DNA of 64,000 nt, taken from Lingula anatina. Lineage: Eukaryota > Brachiopoda > Lingulata > Lingulida > Lingulidae. The position numbers were made by a program, and so were the translations under genes. The stretch covers positions 302,079 to 366,078 of the forward strand of contig NW_019774569.1 in assembly GCF_001039355.2 (NCBI RefSeq). Direction: 5' to 3'. The notes beneath the pieces are model-generated. The model ran no database searches. It was not told where the DNA came from and was given only the letters and a program-made list of their open reading frames with translations. Below are positions 49,938 to 63,877 of this stretch, piece by piece (the stretch's first letter is position 1; each line of letters opens with the position of its first letter).

Positions 49938-50210
49938 GTATCGAAGTTCTGAGTATCGAAGTTCTGGCGGTGACTTTTTCTTTGTATATCAAATTACATG
50001 TACGGCTGGCGTTACCCTGTGTCAGGAACATGGGAGTGATAATTTCTATGGATATTATATTAGGATTCCCGTTACCCTGTGTGTCAGGAAAATGGCGGTG
50101 ACTTTTCTCTCGATATCAAATTACGGCTGTCGTTACCCTGTTTGACGGTGGATTTTCTCTCGATATCAAATTACGGCTGTCGTTATCCTGTTTGTTAGGG
50201 AAATGACAGA
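49938..50210. repeat. Short degenerate tandem array
   Basis: Repeated blocks TCTCTCGATATCAAATTACG, GCTGTCGTTACCCTG and ATGGCGGTGACTTTT recur three to four times with variable spacing. Just before them GAGTATCGAAGTTCT is repeated twice. Non-coding, satellite-like. Confidence 0.65.
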
Positions 50211-53200
50211 GACTCATTGTGTTACAGTACTAATACTTGTTCGTTAGCATTTGCAGTATCAGAAATGACAGGGTCCTTTCCTCGACGTTTTATCACACGG
50301 TTGTCGTTTCCCAGAGGTACAAAATGGCGACAGGTTCCACTGTCACGGTCGTCATTCATTTGTCGTTACCTTATTTTTCAGAGAACTGATGGACTCATTA
50401 AAAATTTTATACATGGACGGTCTCTAAATGAATTAGTGTCCATCTGTACCTGAAATTTGCATTAAAAATATCCGCGTTTACTTGCAGAGAATTAATTTTT
50501 GATCTTTTCCCAAATCTATCGCGATAGAAATAAAAGAATGCTAATTCTTTTTCAGTGCAAGTAATCTCACTTTCAAAATTTGAAAAAAAAAAAAAAAAAC
50601 TGCTGTTTAATTAGTAGATCGATAACTTTCATTGAGGATGGAATGCGTGTTACATTCCCCCCAAGTTTTTGCATTTTCTCCAGCACTCTAATTACAGTTG
50701 GCCAAGCTAATATATCTTTAAACAAGGTCTATGTGGTACCTCTAACGGCCAGACAGAATCAGATTCAGTATCACAGGGTGGACTAAGCTCGAATTATTGC
50801 GGATTATTTGCATTCCTAGTATTTGAAATCGCTCGGTTTTCTCCGAGTATTTGCGTTCCTTAGAGTCCTTGGCCCGTAAATGAAATCTGGTGAAAATTCC
50901 TGGGAGGGCCTTTATCCACCTGGATTGGCGTATGCACGGTAAATAAGCACCTGTTTTTCGGCGCCCGGGGATACATTTTAATCTCCATTTAGCCACGTGG
51001 TTGCTCGTATAAATCGAATTGGAGAACGAGATATGAAAATTCCTGCCCTTGTGTGGAAACGGTAAATTGTGCTCATGCAGTTATTGCCTAAAAGCAAATG
51101 AAGCGCCCCCCCATCCCGAACCCACCTCTACAATTTCGTACCTATTTTCCTTTGTGTCTAGCAGTCTATACCGTGTGCCTTCATTAACGAGGATTTTTAA
51201 GCCGAACAAAACACGCCACTGTCGGCTGTAGAACGTGATTCCAAGTAATTAAAAAACCAACCTCTTCAAATCCCTGCCACCCTTTCCTTTGCAAAATTTA
51301 CATCTAATTTCAGAAAATTGCCCTAAATGAATACTACAATGTTCGTTTAGCCTACGCCATTTCCCATAGGTTTCATGAAATTGCTCTGACAAACATAGAT
51401 ATGTATATAGATCAGCACGAGGGACTCACATTCATTATCGTGATTAGTGCTATACACTGGAAAATCGTATCAAGAAACCCAAGCCACGATCTATGTAATT
51501 CATTTCTATTTCATATGGCTACTTCTGTTTAAGTTATGGTAACATGTTTGAACTCAATGAATTTCTAATATGCAGTTTTCCCTCCAGCCTTTCGGTGCGT
51601 CACACATGCAAGACCGTGTTCACAGCTGTTTACACACCAAAACCGAGCACGATAGTGATGACGTCACCAAAATGACAAAAGGAACAATATTGTGCCTTGG
51701 AATTATAAGACCAAGCGTTAATATTTTCCAGATTAAGAAAATAGTATTTGCAAAATCATTGTTAACAATGGTAAATAATTAATGAAACGTGGCTTGAAAA
51801 CGGCTGCTTGATGACTTTATTCGTCCTTTTCCGGTTTCACACTCAAGATCGTGTCAAAATTAGTCCAGTTGTAAACAGGCCTTGTTTACAATAAAATCTC
51901 TGACAAGCTTTCCAATATGCTCACGGCACATATTTGATAGGCAAATCATCGCTAAATATCCAACTTCCTTGTTGTAATGTGTGCCTGAACTGTGCAGTTT
52001 AACACCTTTTTTCCTGAACACTCATGCAAGAATTTGTTAATGCGATTTTTCAATCTGTTACTGAACTCAAAGTGTCTGTCACTACATCATCACTCATTAT
52101 CTCAATCGGACGCCTGATAAATTTCAAACGTTTAAAAGTTAATATGACTCAATTAGCGGTAACCCCCCTGTCGACCCTTTCATTGACATTTTCCCTGCGG
52201 GGCCCTCACTTGCCCTTCTTGAGGTCAGTCGGTGCACTCTGCGCGAATATATATGTTTATAATTGGCTCTTCAAGGAAATCTGTGACGGCAAAAGTGGTG
52301 GTTGATTAAGTCAGGCATAATCCAATAACGTCAGTTCGGCACTGTCGTTGGTTTTAAGTAACGCTAACAAAGCTTGCATGGATCTTGGAAAATTGTCAGA
52401 CATTTGGGTTGCCATTAATTATCAGCCGTAGGATTCCTTGTACTTCAACTGCTCTTTTCCGGTAGATTGATGATTTACGTGTCTGAGGAGTGCTTATTTG
52501 ATGTTGTTTGTTAATGTTACACCTGTGATAGTTCAGCTGTATGCTTTTAACAATGTCGCTTCGATTGCCCAATCGGTTCTTTTGAGTGGTTTTTAACTTG
52601 CACATGTTCATCTGCCAGTCTGCAGGGTTTTCCCTCATCATAGAGTGAGACTTTTTTTAAAGAACAAAACACGGTTAAGTTTAAATCAATACATTTGATC
52701 TGCGTTCGTCTGGCAACTTTGTACGCTCGTGTTTGGCGGTTGTCCAACTTGAATGCTGTCAGTATGCAGACATGCTGTGTATGTAGCAGACGATATGATC
52801 ACGTGGTACAAGATTCTATCAAGCAGCAGGGATAGCAAAATTAAAAAAAGAGTAAAACGCGCAACAAATTAAGATGCGCGTGCGTAACATTGCTGAATGT
52901 TTATACACGCTGTTGCGCTTGTATTTTCATAGTGGCATCCGATGAAGAGGAAAGATATCTCACTGAGTACTTTTTGCGTTGAAAAGCGTTCAACAACCTC
53001 CAGCGGATGTGACGTAGGCATACTCTGTACCAGAGGTTAGCTGGTTTTTTTTATTTGCATTTTTTTTTACTTTTTTAGTACAGAAATGTGCACAGAATTA
53101 GACAGAGAAATATCTGTGTATATAAAGTGAAAAGATATTTCTTTAAATGTATTGCTGGTAGAGGGTAATGTAGGCCCAGGTTTTAAAAAGCACGTCTACG

Positions 53201-54327
53201 TTCTGCGGTTCACCTGGACGGTACCTTGCCATCTTTTTCAAACCTTAGTTTTTTTAAGATTTTAAAGATGCATTTGAAGTCAAAATTTTGCCACAAAAGC
53301 TGAACAAATGCAACCCTATAATTTTAAACAGTATGACTTATGTTGGCTTCGAGTCGGATAAAAAAGTAGGAGATATGGTTTATATGCGTTCATCCATGCT
53401 CGGTTCAAATGTATCTTTAAAATCTCTCCTCCTCTCCCTCATACTCACCACGCATGCTCTCTGGCACTAAGGTGAAATCATATATTGGGTATCTTAATGT
53501 AATCTTGAACTTTTTCTCTTTTTCTTTGGGGGGGGGGGGATGCATATGGATTTAACCCTCCTCCCCCCAAAAAAAAACATTATGTGGCCTTGTTTAACAT
53601 GTAGGATACTGCTTCTGGACAATACCTTTAACACATAAAGATGTCTTGCCCAATTGCATAACCAAATGCAAACAAAATGTAAACTAAGCTTCACGGAAAG
53701 GTTGGTAAAATGTGAGATATTCATTGGAAGAAACCGTTGGATCTGAAGATGAGAATCCATACACTAGCCTCTCCAGAATTACCCTACAAGCACATCCAAG
53801 GAATCATTTGACAGGTTCGTTAGTCTTCAAACATGTGGTTAGAATGCTTTTTCCTGTCTTTCTTGCCATTTTCATTCAATCACGTATCCTTGATATGAAT
53901 AAAGCCTTAGTCTGTTTACACAGTAGTATTTTTAGCGTATCTAACTGTCCGGGATCGCTTCGGACACATTTACGTGATGACAATACAGTAAACCCCACCA
54001 GGGTCACACATAGATGGTACAGTAGAAGCAGATGTCTCGGGCTAATTAGGAGCAATTTTCTGAGCTGTGGGCATTAATGCCATTACTCAGTTCAGCCCTC
54101 ATCTTGTACTGAGGACCGATCACAGTTGGTCTGAATCTTTGCTCGGGGTTATAATTGAAATGTTTTCATTTTGTGATGAAAAATGCGTGTGCAAACACGT
54201 TCATGCAGCAGTAATATGTAACAATGATATTTACGTGTCACGTGTGTACATACACTTAATCTGATATTTAGAAATGCATCAACGCGGAATCATATAGGCC
54301 AAAAAATGCAGTGTACATGTATGTGTG

Positions 54328-54495
54328 CAGGCCCGTAACCAGGGGGGGTTCGGGGGGTTTTAAAGAACCACCCCTTTTGCTGGGAAAAGGTCCACTCTGG
54401 GTAAAATTTGATCTAGGTACATGAAGTTTTTATGGAAAAAAGTCCACTTTTTCAGAAAAAGAATCCCCCTTTTGAAATTGCTGGCTACGGGTCTG
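54328..54495 (+). mobile_element. MITE family C, full copy present in only one tandem copy
   Basis: Starts CAGGCCCGTAACCAGGG and ends TGGCTACGGGTCTG, flanked by GTGTG (54323-54327 and 54496-54500). The second tandem copy has no insert at about 61066-61071. Removing the element and one GTGTG gives a sequence of exactly the same length as the empty site. Confidence 0.9.
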
Positions 54496-56150
54496 GTGTG
54501 TTGTAGGTATTCGTGTAAACAAGACGCAATTCTGAATCAGTTGTAAAACGTTTTATCAATGCATGTAGTGCTTTGCCAGACGGTTGTATCGCACAATATA
54601 TTGAGCATAAAGTATAAGCGATGCTATCTGCATGACAGTAAAACAGCGGAGTGAGTCATTACAGGGTTTTTTTATTTGATCCCACCGCAAAATGCACGTA
54701 ATCCCAAATATTTGCAAATGAAGAAATTGGTCGAAAGTATATCTGAATGTTTATTGCTTGTAAAGAAATGCGGGTTTTCAATCAGTCGATATGCACGGAG
54801 ATGACTCTGTGATAGGGTGATAGTTTTTTATTCTGTCTCGCTCTTATTTCTCTTTTCATATATAGAAAAAGAAAAAGGTCTAATCGAAGTTTTGCGTTTT
54901 ATTGGTCCATATTTCGATAACAAGACCAATTACTAGCGCGTGGTTCTCTTCAGCATAAAAAGGATTGCTGTCTTTATGCGTGTATAAATTCTTCGTCCGG
55001 GTCTCATTTATATGTGATTAAAATAACAATCCACCCCCACCCCCCCACCCCCAAGGAAAAAAAGCTTAAAATAAGGCCTCCAATTCCAGTATAACTTGTC
55101 ATTAACGAAGAATGTCGTCAGCCAGTTGCTATTTTCTTAATCCTCGAAAAGAAAAAGAACGAGTAGATTTCGTTAAAGACAGACACACACTGTGGCGTGT
55201 AGTATTTTCCCTGCTGATGGATGTTATTTTGACTGGGATAATGAAATTTCGTTCTACAACTCTCCGCAATGATTACTGCTGGCGTTTTGACTTGACAAAT
55301 GCGGGCTTATTGGCAGCTGAAGGCATGGGTTCTGAATCCCAAAAGATAAATGAATAGCGCTGAATCGGTCTTTTTCGTGATATCTGACCCCAGTTTGCGT
55401 GATTTGATGTGATCGTGTTAAGCCGTTCATCTCTGTACGGTATTTTGACACCGGTTAACAACCGCTGTTAGAATGTCATCTATTCACAACATTACTTCTA
55501 CATGTTGAGTTGCATAACGAGACTTTTTGATGTATGGCATGATTTTATGTTTGTGTCTTTTTTTGTGATCGAATCTCACGGGAATATCCTTCTGAAACGT
55601 TTTTTTTTTCTTTCTTTCGCGTGTAGTATATAAGTATGGTGGAAGCAATGTTTTCTCTCTCTCTCTCTCTCTCTCTCTCAAGGACGGTTGGGCAGACAGA
55701 CAGACAGACAGACATATGCACACCAATTTCAATGAGTGATACTGGCTTATGTTTATTGTATCATGTCCTACATTGTTAAAACATCACATCACCTGATTCA
55801 GAATATATAATTTGCGTCGTGAAATAAAGGAAAAAGAAAAACTGAAAAGTTAAAAGCTCGGCCCAAAAGCTCGAAAAATATTTCGTTGGATTTGGTAAAA
55901 TTGACTTTAGACCTTTGTGTAACCCCCTCTGAAACTAAAACCGTTTTGATATTACTACAGTCTGGTTCATACTAGTCGTATATCAGCACATGTCCGTGTT
56001 TAGAGCTGATTGTTTTTCAAAATAAACTTTGAAAAGGGTTTCTGATTTTGTAATTATAGGTTTCAGTTTCGTTTTAAAGAAATTAGACTGGTACGTTTTG
56101 TAATCAACCGTCTAATTTTATTGAAGTAGACGAAGGATATCTTGAGGTTA

Positions 56151-56151
<1 letters not shown>

Positions 56152-56218
<67 letters not shown>
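56152..56218. repeat. (TC)n(GT)n microsatellite, tandem copy 1
   Basis: The corresponding tract in copy 2 (62732-62783) is shorter and imperfect. Confidence 0.85.
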
Positions 56219-56225
<7 letters not shown>

Positions 56226-56881
56226 AACGACAGAGAGAGAAAGAGACTGCTCGCGTGCGTTACCGCGTGGGAGAAAGAGAAATAGAGAGAGAGGGAACAG
56301 CACAACTTATTATACACCCTGTAAAAAAAACCCAAGCCCTTCTCAACATTCTCAGCAAATCACAGATTCCTGTTGACTTTGCAATCCGGTAACTATGCGG
56401 TCAGCAGTCCGAGAATCCGGTGTAAAATAAACAGGCTCTCTTCTCTAGCCACATGTCCAGGTGGAAAATTTGCTACTCAGAAATCTCGGGAACGCAGATG
56501 GGTAATGATATATAGTGCATTGCACTTTAAAATCTTAGGTGCTGGGTATTTAAGATGGTAGGAATCCCGTGTGTATTTGATACATTAAGGCAATGGTGTA
56601 GTAATGATGAAGGAGGCATTGGATATGGCGTTCATGTTACCTGCGAAAACAGATTTCGGAATGCGTTTTACAGGGTGCTGAAAAAGGCGAAAATATTTGT
56701 AACTGACTTTTATGCGAATTCACAAGGATTATTCAAACGAAATGCTTGGTTATGATAAAACCGTTTGTTTTACAGTGAGCATGTCATACGCAAAACCGAT
56801 GCTATAACATTTTAAGTTGGGCAACCCAGGAATTTTAGTCTATCTGTCGTTCTGTGCATGTGTGTGTGCCTGCGTGCGTGC

Positions 56882-56918
<37 letters not shown>

Positions 56919-56972
56919 GTTTCTACCTCAAATTTTGTTATATGAAGGTTAAAGATCCATATGGAATCAATT

Positions 56973-57316
56973 TTGCCACAAAAGCTAACCAAATACCAGC
57001 ATATAGTTTAAAATAGTATAACTAAGAGAATTACCAAAATACATTATTATTAAATATTGCCCTAAAAATGATATTTAAACTTTTTTCTGTTAGCTTTCTA
57101 TGCTGTATATAAGTAGGTCAGATAAGAAGGTTTTTCTGACCAAAAATTTAAAGAAAGGATCCTTGTAAATCTATTTTATGGTTGATCGAGTGATTTAATT
57201 AGTTTATCCCTTGGCAGTCGACTTCATTTGATTCGTATAAGAAACTAATAAAAGTGGTTTATATGTTTTTCTGGGAATCCACGCTCCACCGACGCACGGT
57301 TCGTTGCATACCTTTA
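56973..57316 (+). repeat. Interspersed repeat family G, copy 2
   Basis: Homologous to 9396-9766, with a common TTGATCGAGTGATTTAATTA-like block and GGGAATCCACGCTCCACCGA. Part of the tandem-duplicated block. Confidence 0.75.
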
Positions 57317-57441
57317 ATGTTGACGATGGTTGTTTTCTTCGGCTAGATATGCCTAGGGTACTAGAAATGCTGAATAATTATTTTTGACTGAAACGTGTCT
57401 TCATCTTTTAAAAGTAAATGAGAAGCGAAAATGCCTACTTT

Positions 57442-58761
57442 TATCAAATTCAATGTGGGGTTTTCTATGGGCATTTTTACAGCTGGGCTATTTTTCTATC
57501 AGGAAAAGTCTTAGTGACGTCACGATACGATCAGATTACATAAGGATCCGTTTCGGTGATTGTAAATCCCGTGTGAACAAGTCTTATCGTCGTCTTCTGA
57601 CGTCACAAAGTCTATTACCGGTTGAAGTTGATCATCGTGTAGACAAGCTTTTTAAAACGTGAAAGGTCACTTTTAAAAGTTGCTTCTGATATGCACAATC
57701 TAATAACTTGCACTGAATGAGGGGTAGTGTTTCATCGATTTTGAATATAACAGAGCACAAACGTGCTCTTAAAATGGTTGCTGTATCGGGCTTTCAATAT
57801 CTATCGAGATGAAGTGGTGATTTAGTGGCGCGACAGCCTCCATTAAAACGGATTTGGATCGCCTTTTCGATACTTTTCCATTAACGGCTAATGTCAGCTA
57901 TACCTTTGCCATTTATTGAATACTGTATCATGGTCAAAATGGTCGGCATTTTATTTCTCTTACCATTAATATACTCCGTGCTTTAAGTCTGGTGTGCGTG
58001 TGTGTGTGCGCACGCGCGCGTGTATGTGTAGGCGCCTGTTTGTGTATCAGATATGATAAATTCTGTATATATATTGACAGGAGCCATTCCCTCCTTCTCC
58101 TTAAAGTTTTAGTTCGGTTGGTTTATTTTTGTGGAGAGTCATATCATGTAATTTGTAAACATGTAAACTATGACGCAAGAATATTGGACTTGAAGATTGA
58201 CAAAGATATAGTTAACGAACGATTTTTCTTTCTTTTTGAATCACTTACAAAGCCGATTAATTTACACGAAAACGCAATTATCGACCCCTAAATAAAATTG
58301 GAATCAGTTATTTTATTGTATCATTTTACTTTTCCCTCTCTCTTTCGCCCTAACAGAATAACGAAGTAGATAATGTACAGACATAAGGCACCCACACAGC
58401 CAACAATTACTGCTCTATGCAGTAATAATTACTATATTTTCCAGGGCTATATGTTTGATAGATCACAATTATAACAAGAAATTTATGAAAAATAAAAATA
58501 CTTTACATCCTTAGAAGATTACAAAATTAAAATACATGTAGTTTTGTAGAAATGGTCTTTAATTCTGTCTATAGCGTGTGGTCCGGTTTTTAAAATTTGA
58601 AAATGCGAATTGAAGCCACTGACTCTTTGAAACGTTTTTTCGTCGGCACAACTTTTAACTTGACGTAGATATTGAAATAGATAGATATTATCTTCTACGG
58701 GGAATACCAGGCCTTCCAGACTCAACTACCAGAGTCGTCACCAAATGATCCTGAATTCACC
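57442..58761. other. Unique spacer between tandem copies
   Basis: No recognised exon. A (GT)/(GC) alternating tract lies at about 57992-58026. The stretch ends at a single undetermined base (58762). Confidence 0.5.
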
Positions 58762-58762
58762 N
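58762..58762. other. Single undetermined base (n) at duplication boundary
   Basis: A lone n, five bases before the second tandem copy becomes recognisable. It may mark a join between contigs. Confidence 0.8.
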
Positions 58763-59879
58763 TGGGGAGTACCTATTTGATGTTGTTTGTTAATGTTACA
58801 CCTGTGATATTTCAGCTGCATGCTTTTAACAATGTCGCTTCGATTGCCCAATCGGTTCTTTTGAGTGTTTTTTAACTTGCACATGTTCATCTGCCAGTCT
58901 GCAGGGTTTTCCCTCATCATAGAGTGAGACTTTTTTAAAGAACAAAACACGGTTAAGTTTAAATCAATACATTTGATCTGCGTTCGTCTGGCAACTTTGT
59001 ACGCTTGTGTTTGGCGGTTGTCCAACTTGAATGCTGTCAGTATGCAGACTTTCTGTGTATGTAGCAGACGATATGATCACGTGGTACAGGATTCTCTCTA
59101 GCGGCAGGGATAGCATAAATAAAAAAGGAGTAAAACGCGCAACAAATTAAGATGCGCGTGCGTAACATTGCTGAATGTTTATACACGCTGTTGCGCTTGT
59201 ATTTTCATAGTGGCATCCGATGAAGAGGAAAGATATCGCACTGAGTACTTTTTGTGTTGAAAAGCGTTCAACAACCTCCAGCGGATTGATGTAGGTATAC
59301 TCTGTACCAGAGGTTAGCTGTTATTTTTTATTTGCATTTTTTTTTACTTTTCTAGTACAGAAATGTGCACAGAATTAGACAGAGAAATATCTGTGAATAT
59401 TGAGTGAAAAGATATTTCTTTAAATGTATTGCTGGTAGAGGGAAATGTAGGCCCAGGTTTTAAAAAGCACGTCTACGTTCTGCGGTTCACCTGGACGGCA
59501 CCTTGCCATCTTTTTCAAACCTTGGTTTTCAAATATTTTAAAGATGCATTTGAAGTCAAAATTTTGCCACAAAAGCTGAACAAATGCAACCCTATAGTTT
59601 TAAACATTATAACTTATGTTGGCTTCGAGTCGGATAAAAAAGTAGTAGATATGGTTCATATGCGTTCATCCATGCTCGGTTCAAATGTATCTTTAAAATC
59701 TCTCCTCCTCTCCCTCATACTCACCATGCATGCTCTCTGGCACTAAGGTGAAATCATATATTGGGTATCTTAATGTGATCTTGAATTTTTTTTTTTATTT
59801 GGGGGGGGGGGGGATGCATATTCATGGATTTAATCCTCCTCCCCGCCCCCCCCCCAAAAAAAAAAAAAAAAAAAAAAAA

Positions 59880-60233
59880 NNNNNNNNNNNNNNNNNNNNN
59901 NNNNNNNNNNNNNNNNNNNNNNNNNNNNNNNNNNNNNNNNNNNNNNNNNNNNNNNNNNNNNNNNNNNNNNNNNNNNNNNNNNNNNNNNNNNNNNNNNNNN
60001 NNNNNNNNNNNNNNNNNNNNNNNNNNNNNNNNNNNNNNNNNNNNNNNNNNNNNNNNNNNNNNNNNNNNNNNNNNNNNNNNNNNNNNNNNNNNNNNNNNNN
60101 NNNNNNNNNNNNNNNNNNNNNNNNNNNNNNNNNNNNNNNNNNNNNNNNNNNNNNNNNNNNNNNNNNNNNNNNNNNNNNNNNNNNNNNNNNNNNNNNNNNN
60201 NNNNNNNNNNNNNNNNNNNNNNNNNNNNNNNNN
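59880..60233. other. Assembly gap (354 n)
   Basis: It lies in a G-run, C-run and poly-A region. Both flanks carry GGATGCATATTCATGGATTT and a C-run then A-run, so the gap separates two copies of the same short segment. Open frames across it are meaningless. Confidence 0.95.
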
Positions 60234-62200
60234 TTTTAATTTTTTTTTTTTTTTGGGGGGGGGGGGGATGCATATTCATGGATTTAATCCTCCTCCCCGC
60301 CCCCCCCCCAAAAAAAAAAAAAAAAAATATTATGTGGCCTTGTTTTACATGTAGGATACTTTAACACATTAAGATGTCTTGCACAATTGCATAACCAAAT
60401 GCAAACAAAATGTAAACTAAGCTTCACGGAAAGGTTGGTAAAATGTGAGATATTCAGTGGAAGAAACCGTTGGATCTGAAGTTGAGAATCCATACACTTG
60501 CCTCTCCAGAATTACCCTACAATCACATTCAAGGAATCATTTGACAGGTTCGTTAGTCTTCAAACACTTGGTTAGAATGCTTTTTCCTGTCTTTCTTGCC
60601 ATTTTCATTCAGTCACGTATCTTTGGTATGGTGAAGCCTGATTCGGGCTTAGTCTGTTTACACAGTAGTTTTTTGAGCGTATCTAACGGTCCGGGATCGC
60701 TTCGGATACATTCACATGACGACAACACAGTAACCCTACAGGGTCACATATTGATGTTTCAGTAGATACAGATGTCTCGGGCTAATTAGGAGCAATTTTC
60801 TGTGCTGTAGGCATTAATGTCATTACTCAGTTCAGCCCTCATCTTGTACTGAGGACCGATCACAGTTGGTCTGAATCTTTGCACGGGGTTATAATTGAAA
60901 TGTTTTCATTTTGTGATGAAAAATGCGTGTACAAACACGTTCATGCAGCAGTAATATATAACAATGATATTTACGTGTCACGTGTGTACATACCCTTAAT
61001 GATCTCTGATATTTAGAAATCCATCAACGCGGAATCATATAGGCCAAAAAATGCAGTGTACATTTGTGTGTGTTGTAGGTATTCGTGTAAACAAGACGCA
61101 ATTCTGAATCAGTTGTAAAACGTTTTATCAAAGCATGTAGTGCTTTGCCAGACGGTTGTATCGCACAATATATTGAGCATAAAGTATAAACGATGCTATC
61201 TGCATGACAGTAAAACAGCGGAGTGAGTCATTACAGATTTTTTTCTTTTGATCCCACCGCAAAATGCACGTAATCCCAAATATTTGCAAATGAAGAAATT
61301 GGTCGAAAGTATATCTGAATGTTTATTGATTGTAAAGAAATGCGGGTTTTCAATCAGTCGATATGCACGGAGATGACTCTGTGATAGGGTGATAGTTTTT
61401 TATTCTGTCTCGCTCTTATTTCTCTTTTCATATATAGAAAAAGAAAAAGGTCTAATCGAAGTTTTGCGTTTTATTGGTCCATATTTCGATAACAAGACCA
61501 ATTACTAGCGCATGGTTCTCTTCAGCATAAAAAGGATTGCTGTCTTTATGCGTGTATAAATTCTTCGTCCGGGTCTCATTTATATGTGATTAAAATAACA
61601 ATCCGTCCCCCCCCCCCCAAAAAAAAAAAAAAAAAGAAAGAAAGAAAGCTTAAAAATAAAGCCTCCAGTTTCAGTATAACTTGTCATTACCGAAGAATGT
61701 CGTCAGCCAGTTGCTATTTTCCTAATTCTCGAAAAGAAAAAAGAACGAGTAGATTTCGTTAAAGACAGACACAAACTGTGGCGTGTAGTATTTTCCCTGC
61801 TGATGGATGTTATTTTGACTGGGATAATGAAATTTCGTTCTACAACTCTCCGCAATGATTACTGCTGGCGTTTTGACTTGACAAATGCGGGCTTATTGGC
61901 AGCTGAAGGCATGGGTTCTGAATCCCAAAAGATAAATGAATAGCGCTGAATCGGTCTTTTTCGTGATATCTGACCCCAGTTTGCGTGATTTGATGTGATC
62001 GTGTTAAGCCGTTCATCTCTGTACGGTATTTTGACACCGGTTAACAACCGCTGTTAGAATGTCATCTATTCACAACATTACTTCTACATGTTGAGTTGCA
62101 TAACGAGACTTTTTGATGTATGGCATGATTTTATGTTTGTGTCTTTTTTTGTGATCGAATCTCACGGGAATATCCTTCTGAAACGTGTGGAAGCAATGTT

Positions 62201-62231
<31 letters not shown>

Positions 62232-62744
62232 AAGGACGGTTGGGCAGACAGACAGACAGACAGACAGACAAATAGACAGACATATGCACACCAGTTTCAA
62301 TGAGTGATACTGGCTTAAAATGTGTATATTGTATCATGTCCTACATTGTTAAAACATCACATCACCAGATTCAGAATACATGTATGTATTTGAGTCGTGA
62401 AATGAAGAAAAAAGAAGAACTGAAAAGTTAAAAGCTCGGCCCAAAAGCTCGAAAAATATTTCGTTGGATTTGGTAAAATTGACTTTAGACCTTTGTGTAA
62501 CCCCCTCTGAAACTAAAACCGTTTTGATGTTACTACAGTCTGGTTCATACTAGTCGTATATCAGCACATGTCCGTGTTTAGAGCTGATTGTTTTTCAAAA
62601 TAAACTTTGAAAAGGGTTTCTGATTTTGTGATTATAGGTTTCAGTTTCGTTTTAAAGAAATTAGACTGGTACGTTTTGTAATCAACCGTCTAATTTTATT
62701 GAAGTAGAGGAAGGATATCTTAAGGTTAGACTCTCTCACTCTCA

Positions 62745-62775
<31 letters not shown>

Positions 62776-63439
62776 TGTGTGTTTGTGAACGACTGAGAGA
62801 GAGAAAGAGACTGCTCGCGTACGTTACCACGTGGGAAAAAGAGAAATAGAGAGGGACCAGCACAGCTTATTATACACCCTGTAAAAAAACCCAAGCCAAT
62901 CTCAGCTGCCCCCGACATTCTCAGCACCTCGCAGATTCCTGTTGACTTCGCAATCCGGTAACTATGCGGTCAGCAGTCCGAGAATCCGGTGTAAAATAAA
63001 CAGGCTCTCTTCCCTAGCCACTTGTCCAGGTGGAAAAATCGCTACTCAGAAATCTCGGGAACGCAGATGGGTAATGATATATGGTGCATTGCACTTTAAA
63101 ATCTTAGGTGCTGGGTATTTAAGATTGTCGGAATCCCGTGTGTATTTGATACATTAAGGCAATGGTGTAGTAATGATGAAGGAGGTATTGGATATGGCGC
63201 TCATGTTACCTGCTAAAACAGATTTTGGAATGCGTTTTACAGGGTGCTGAAAAAGGCGAAAATATTTGTAACTGATTTTTATGCGAATTCACAAGGAATA
63301 TTCAAACGAAATGCTTGGTTATGATAAAACCGTTTTACAGTGAACATGACATACATGTACGCAGAACCGATGCAATGCAGATAAGTTGGGTGACCTAGGA
63401 ATTTTTGTCTGGCTGGCGTTCTGTGCATGTGTGTGTGCG

Positions 63440-63480
<41 letters not shown>

Positions 63481-63536
63481 GTTGTTTCTACGTCGAATTT
63501 TGTTATGTGAGGGTTAAAGATACATATGAAATCAAT

Positions 63537-63877
63537 TTTGCCACAAAAGCTAACCAAATACCAGCATATAGTTTAAAATAGTATAACCAAGAGAATTACC
63601 AAAATACATTATTATTAAATATTGCCCTAAAATGATATTTAAACTTTTTTCTGTTAGCTTTCTATGCTGTATATAAGTAGGTCAGATAAGTAGGTTTTTC
63701 TGACCAAAAATTTAAAGAAAGGAGCCGTGTAAATCTATTTTATGGTTGATCGAGTGATTTAATTAGTTTATCCCTTGGCAGTCGACTTTATTTGATTCGC
63801 ATAAGAAACTAATAAAAGTGGTTAATATGTTTTTCTGGGAATCCACGCTCCACCGACGCACGGTTCGTTGCATACCA
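63537..63877 (+). repeat. Interspersed repeat family G, copy 3
   Basis: Counterpart of 56973-57316 within the second tandem copy. Confidence 0.75.

Larger units (their letters stand above)
41818..52486. other. Probable first intron of the adenylate cyclase
   Basis: No second cyclase exon was recognised to the right of the donor at 41818, so this stretch and what follows to the window end would be one intron. It holds microsatellites, MITE-like copies and a short tandem array, listed separately. No independent gene is supported. Confidence 0.5.
52487..57441 (+). repeat. Large tandem duplication, copy 1
   Basis: Nearly identical, with scattered substitutions and small indels, to the block from 58767 onward. 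Matching runs include TATTTGATGTTGTTTGTTAA at its start and CGTGTCTTC(A/G)TCTTTTAAAAG near the end. The main difference is the family C element at 54328-54495. No conserved protein-coding frame was found. Confidence 0.9.

Noticed and set aside
52579-52747. Minus-strand open frame MDNRQTRAYKVARRTQ, also at 58738-59025
   Set aside because: Present in both tandem copies, but different frames follow after a small indel, and there is no known family motif.
55112-55357. 81-codon open frame in the tandem block
   Set aside because: The second copy (from about 61698) has an extra A early in the frame that shifts it, so the frame is not conserved.
56373-56561. 62-codon open frame also open in copy 2 (62942)
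   Set aside because: The copies are too alike for open-frame conservation to mean much. There is no family motif and the C-terminal ends differ.
59730-60354. Open frames of 149-176 codons
   Set aside because: They consist almost wholly of undetermined bases in the assembly gap.
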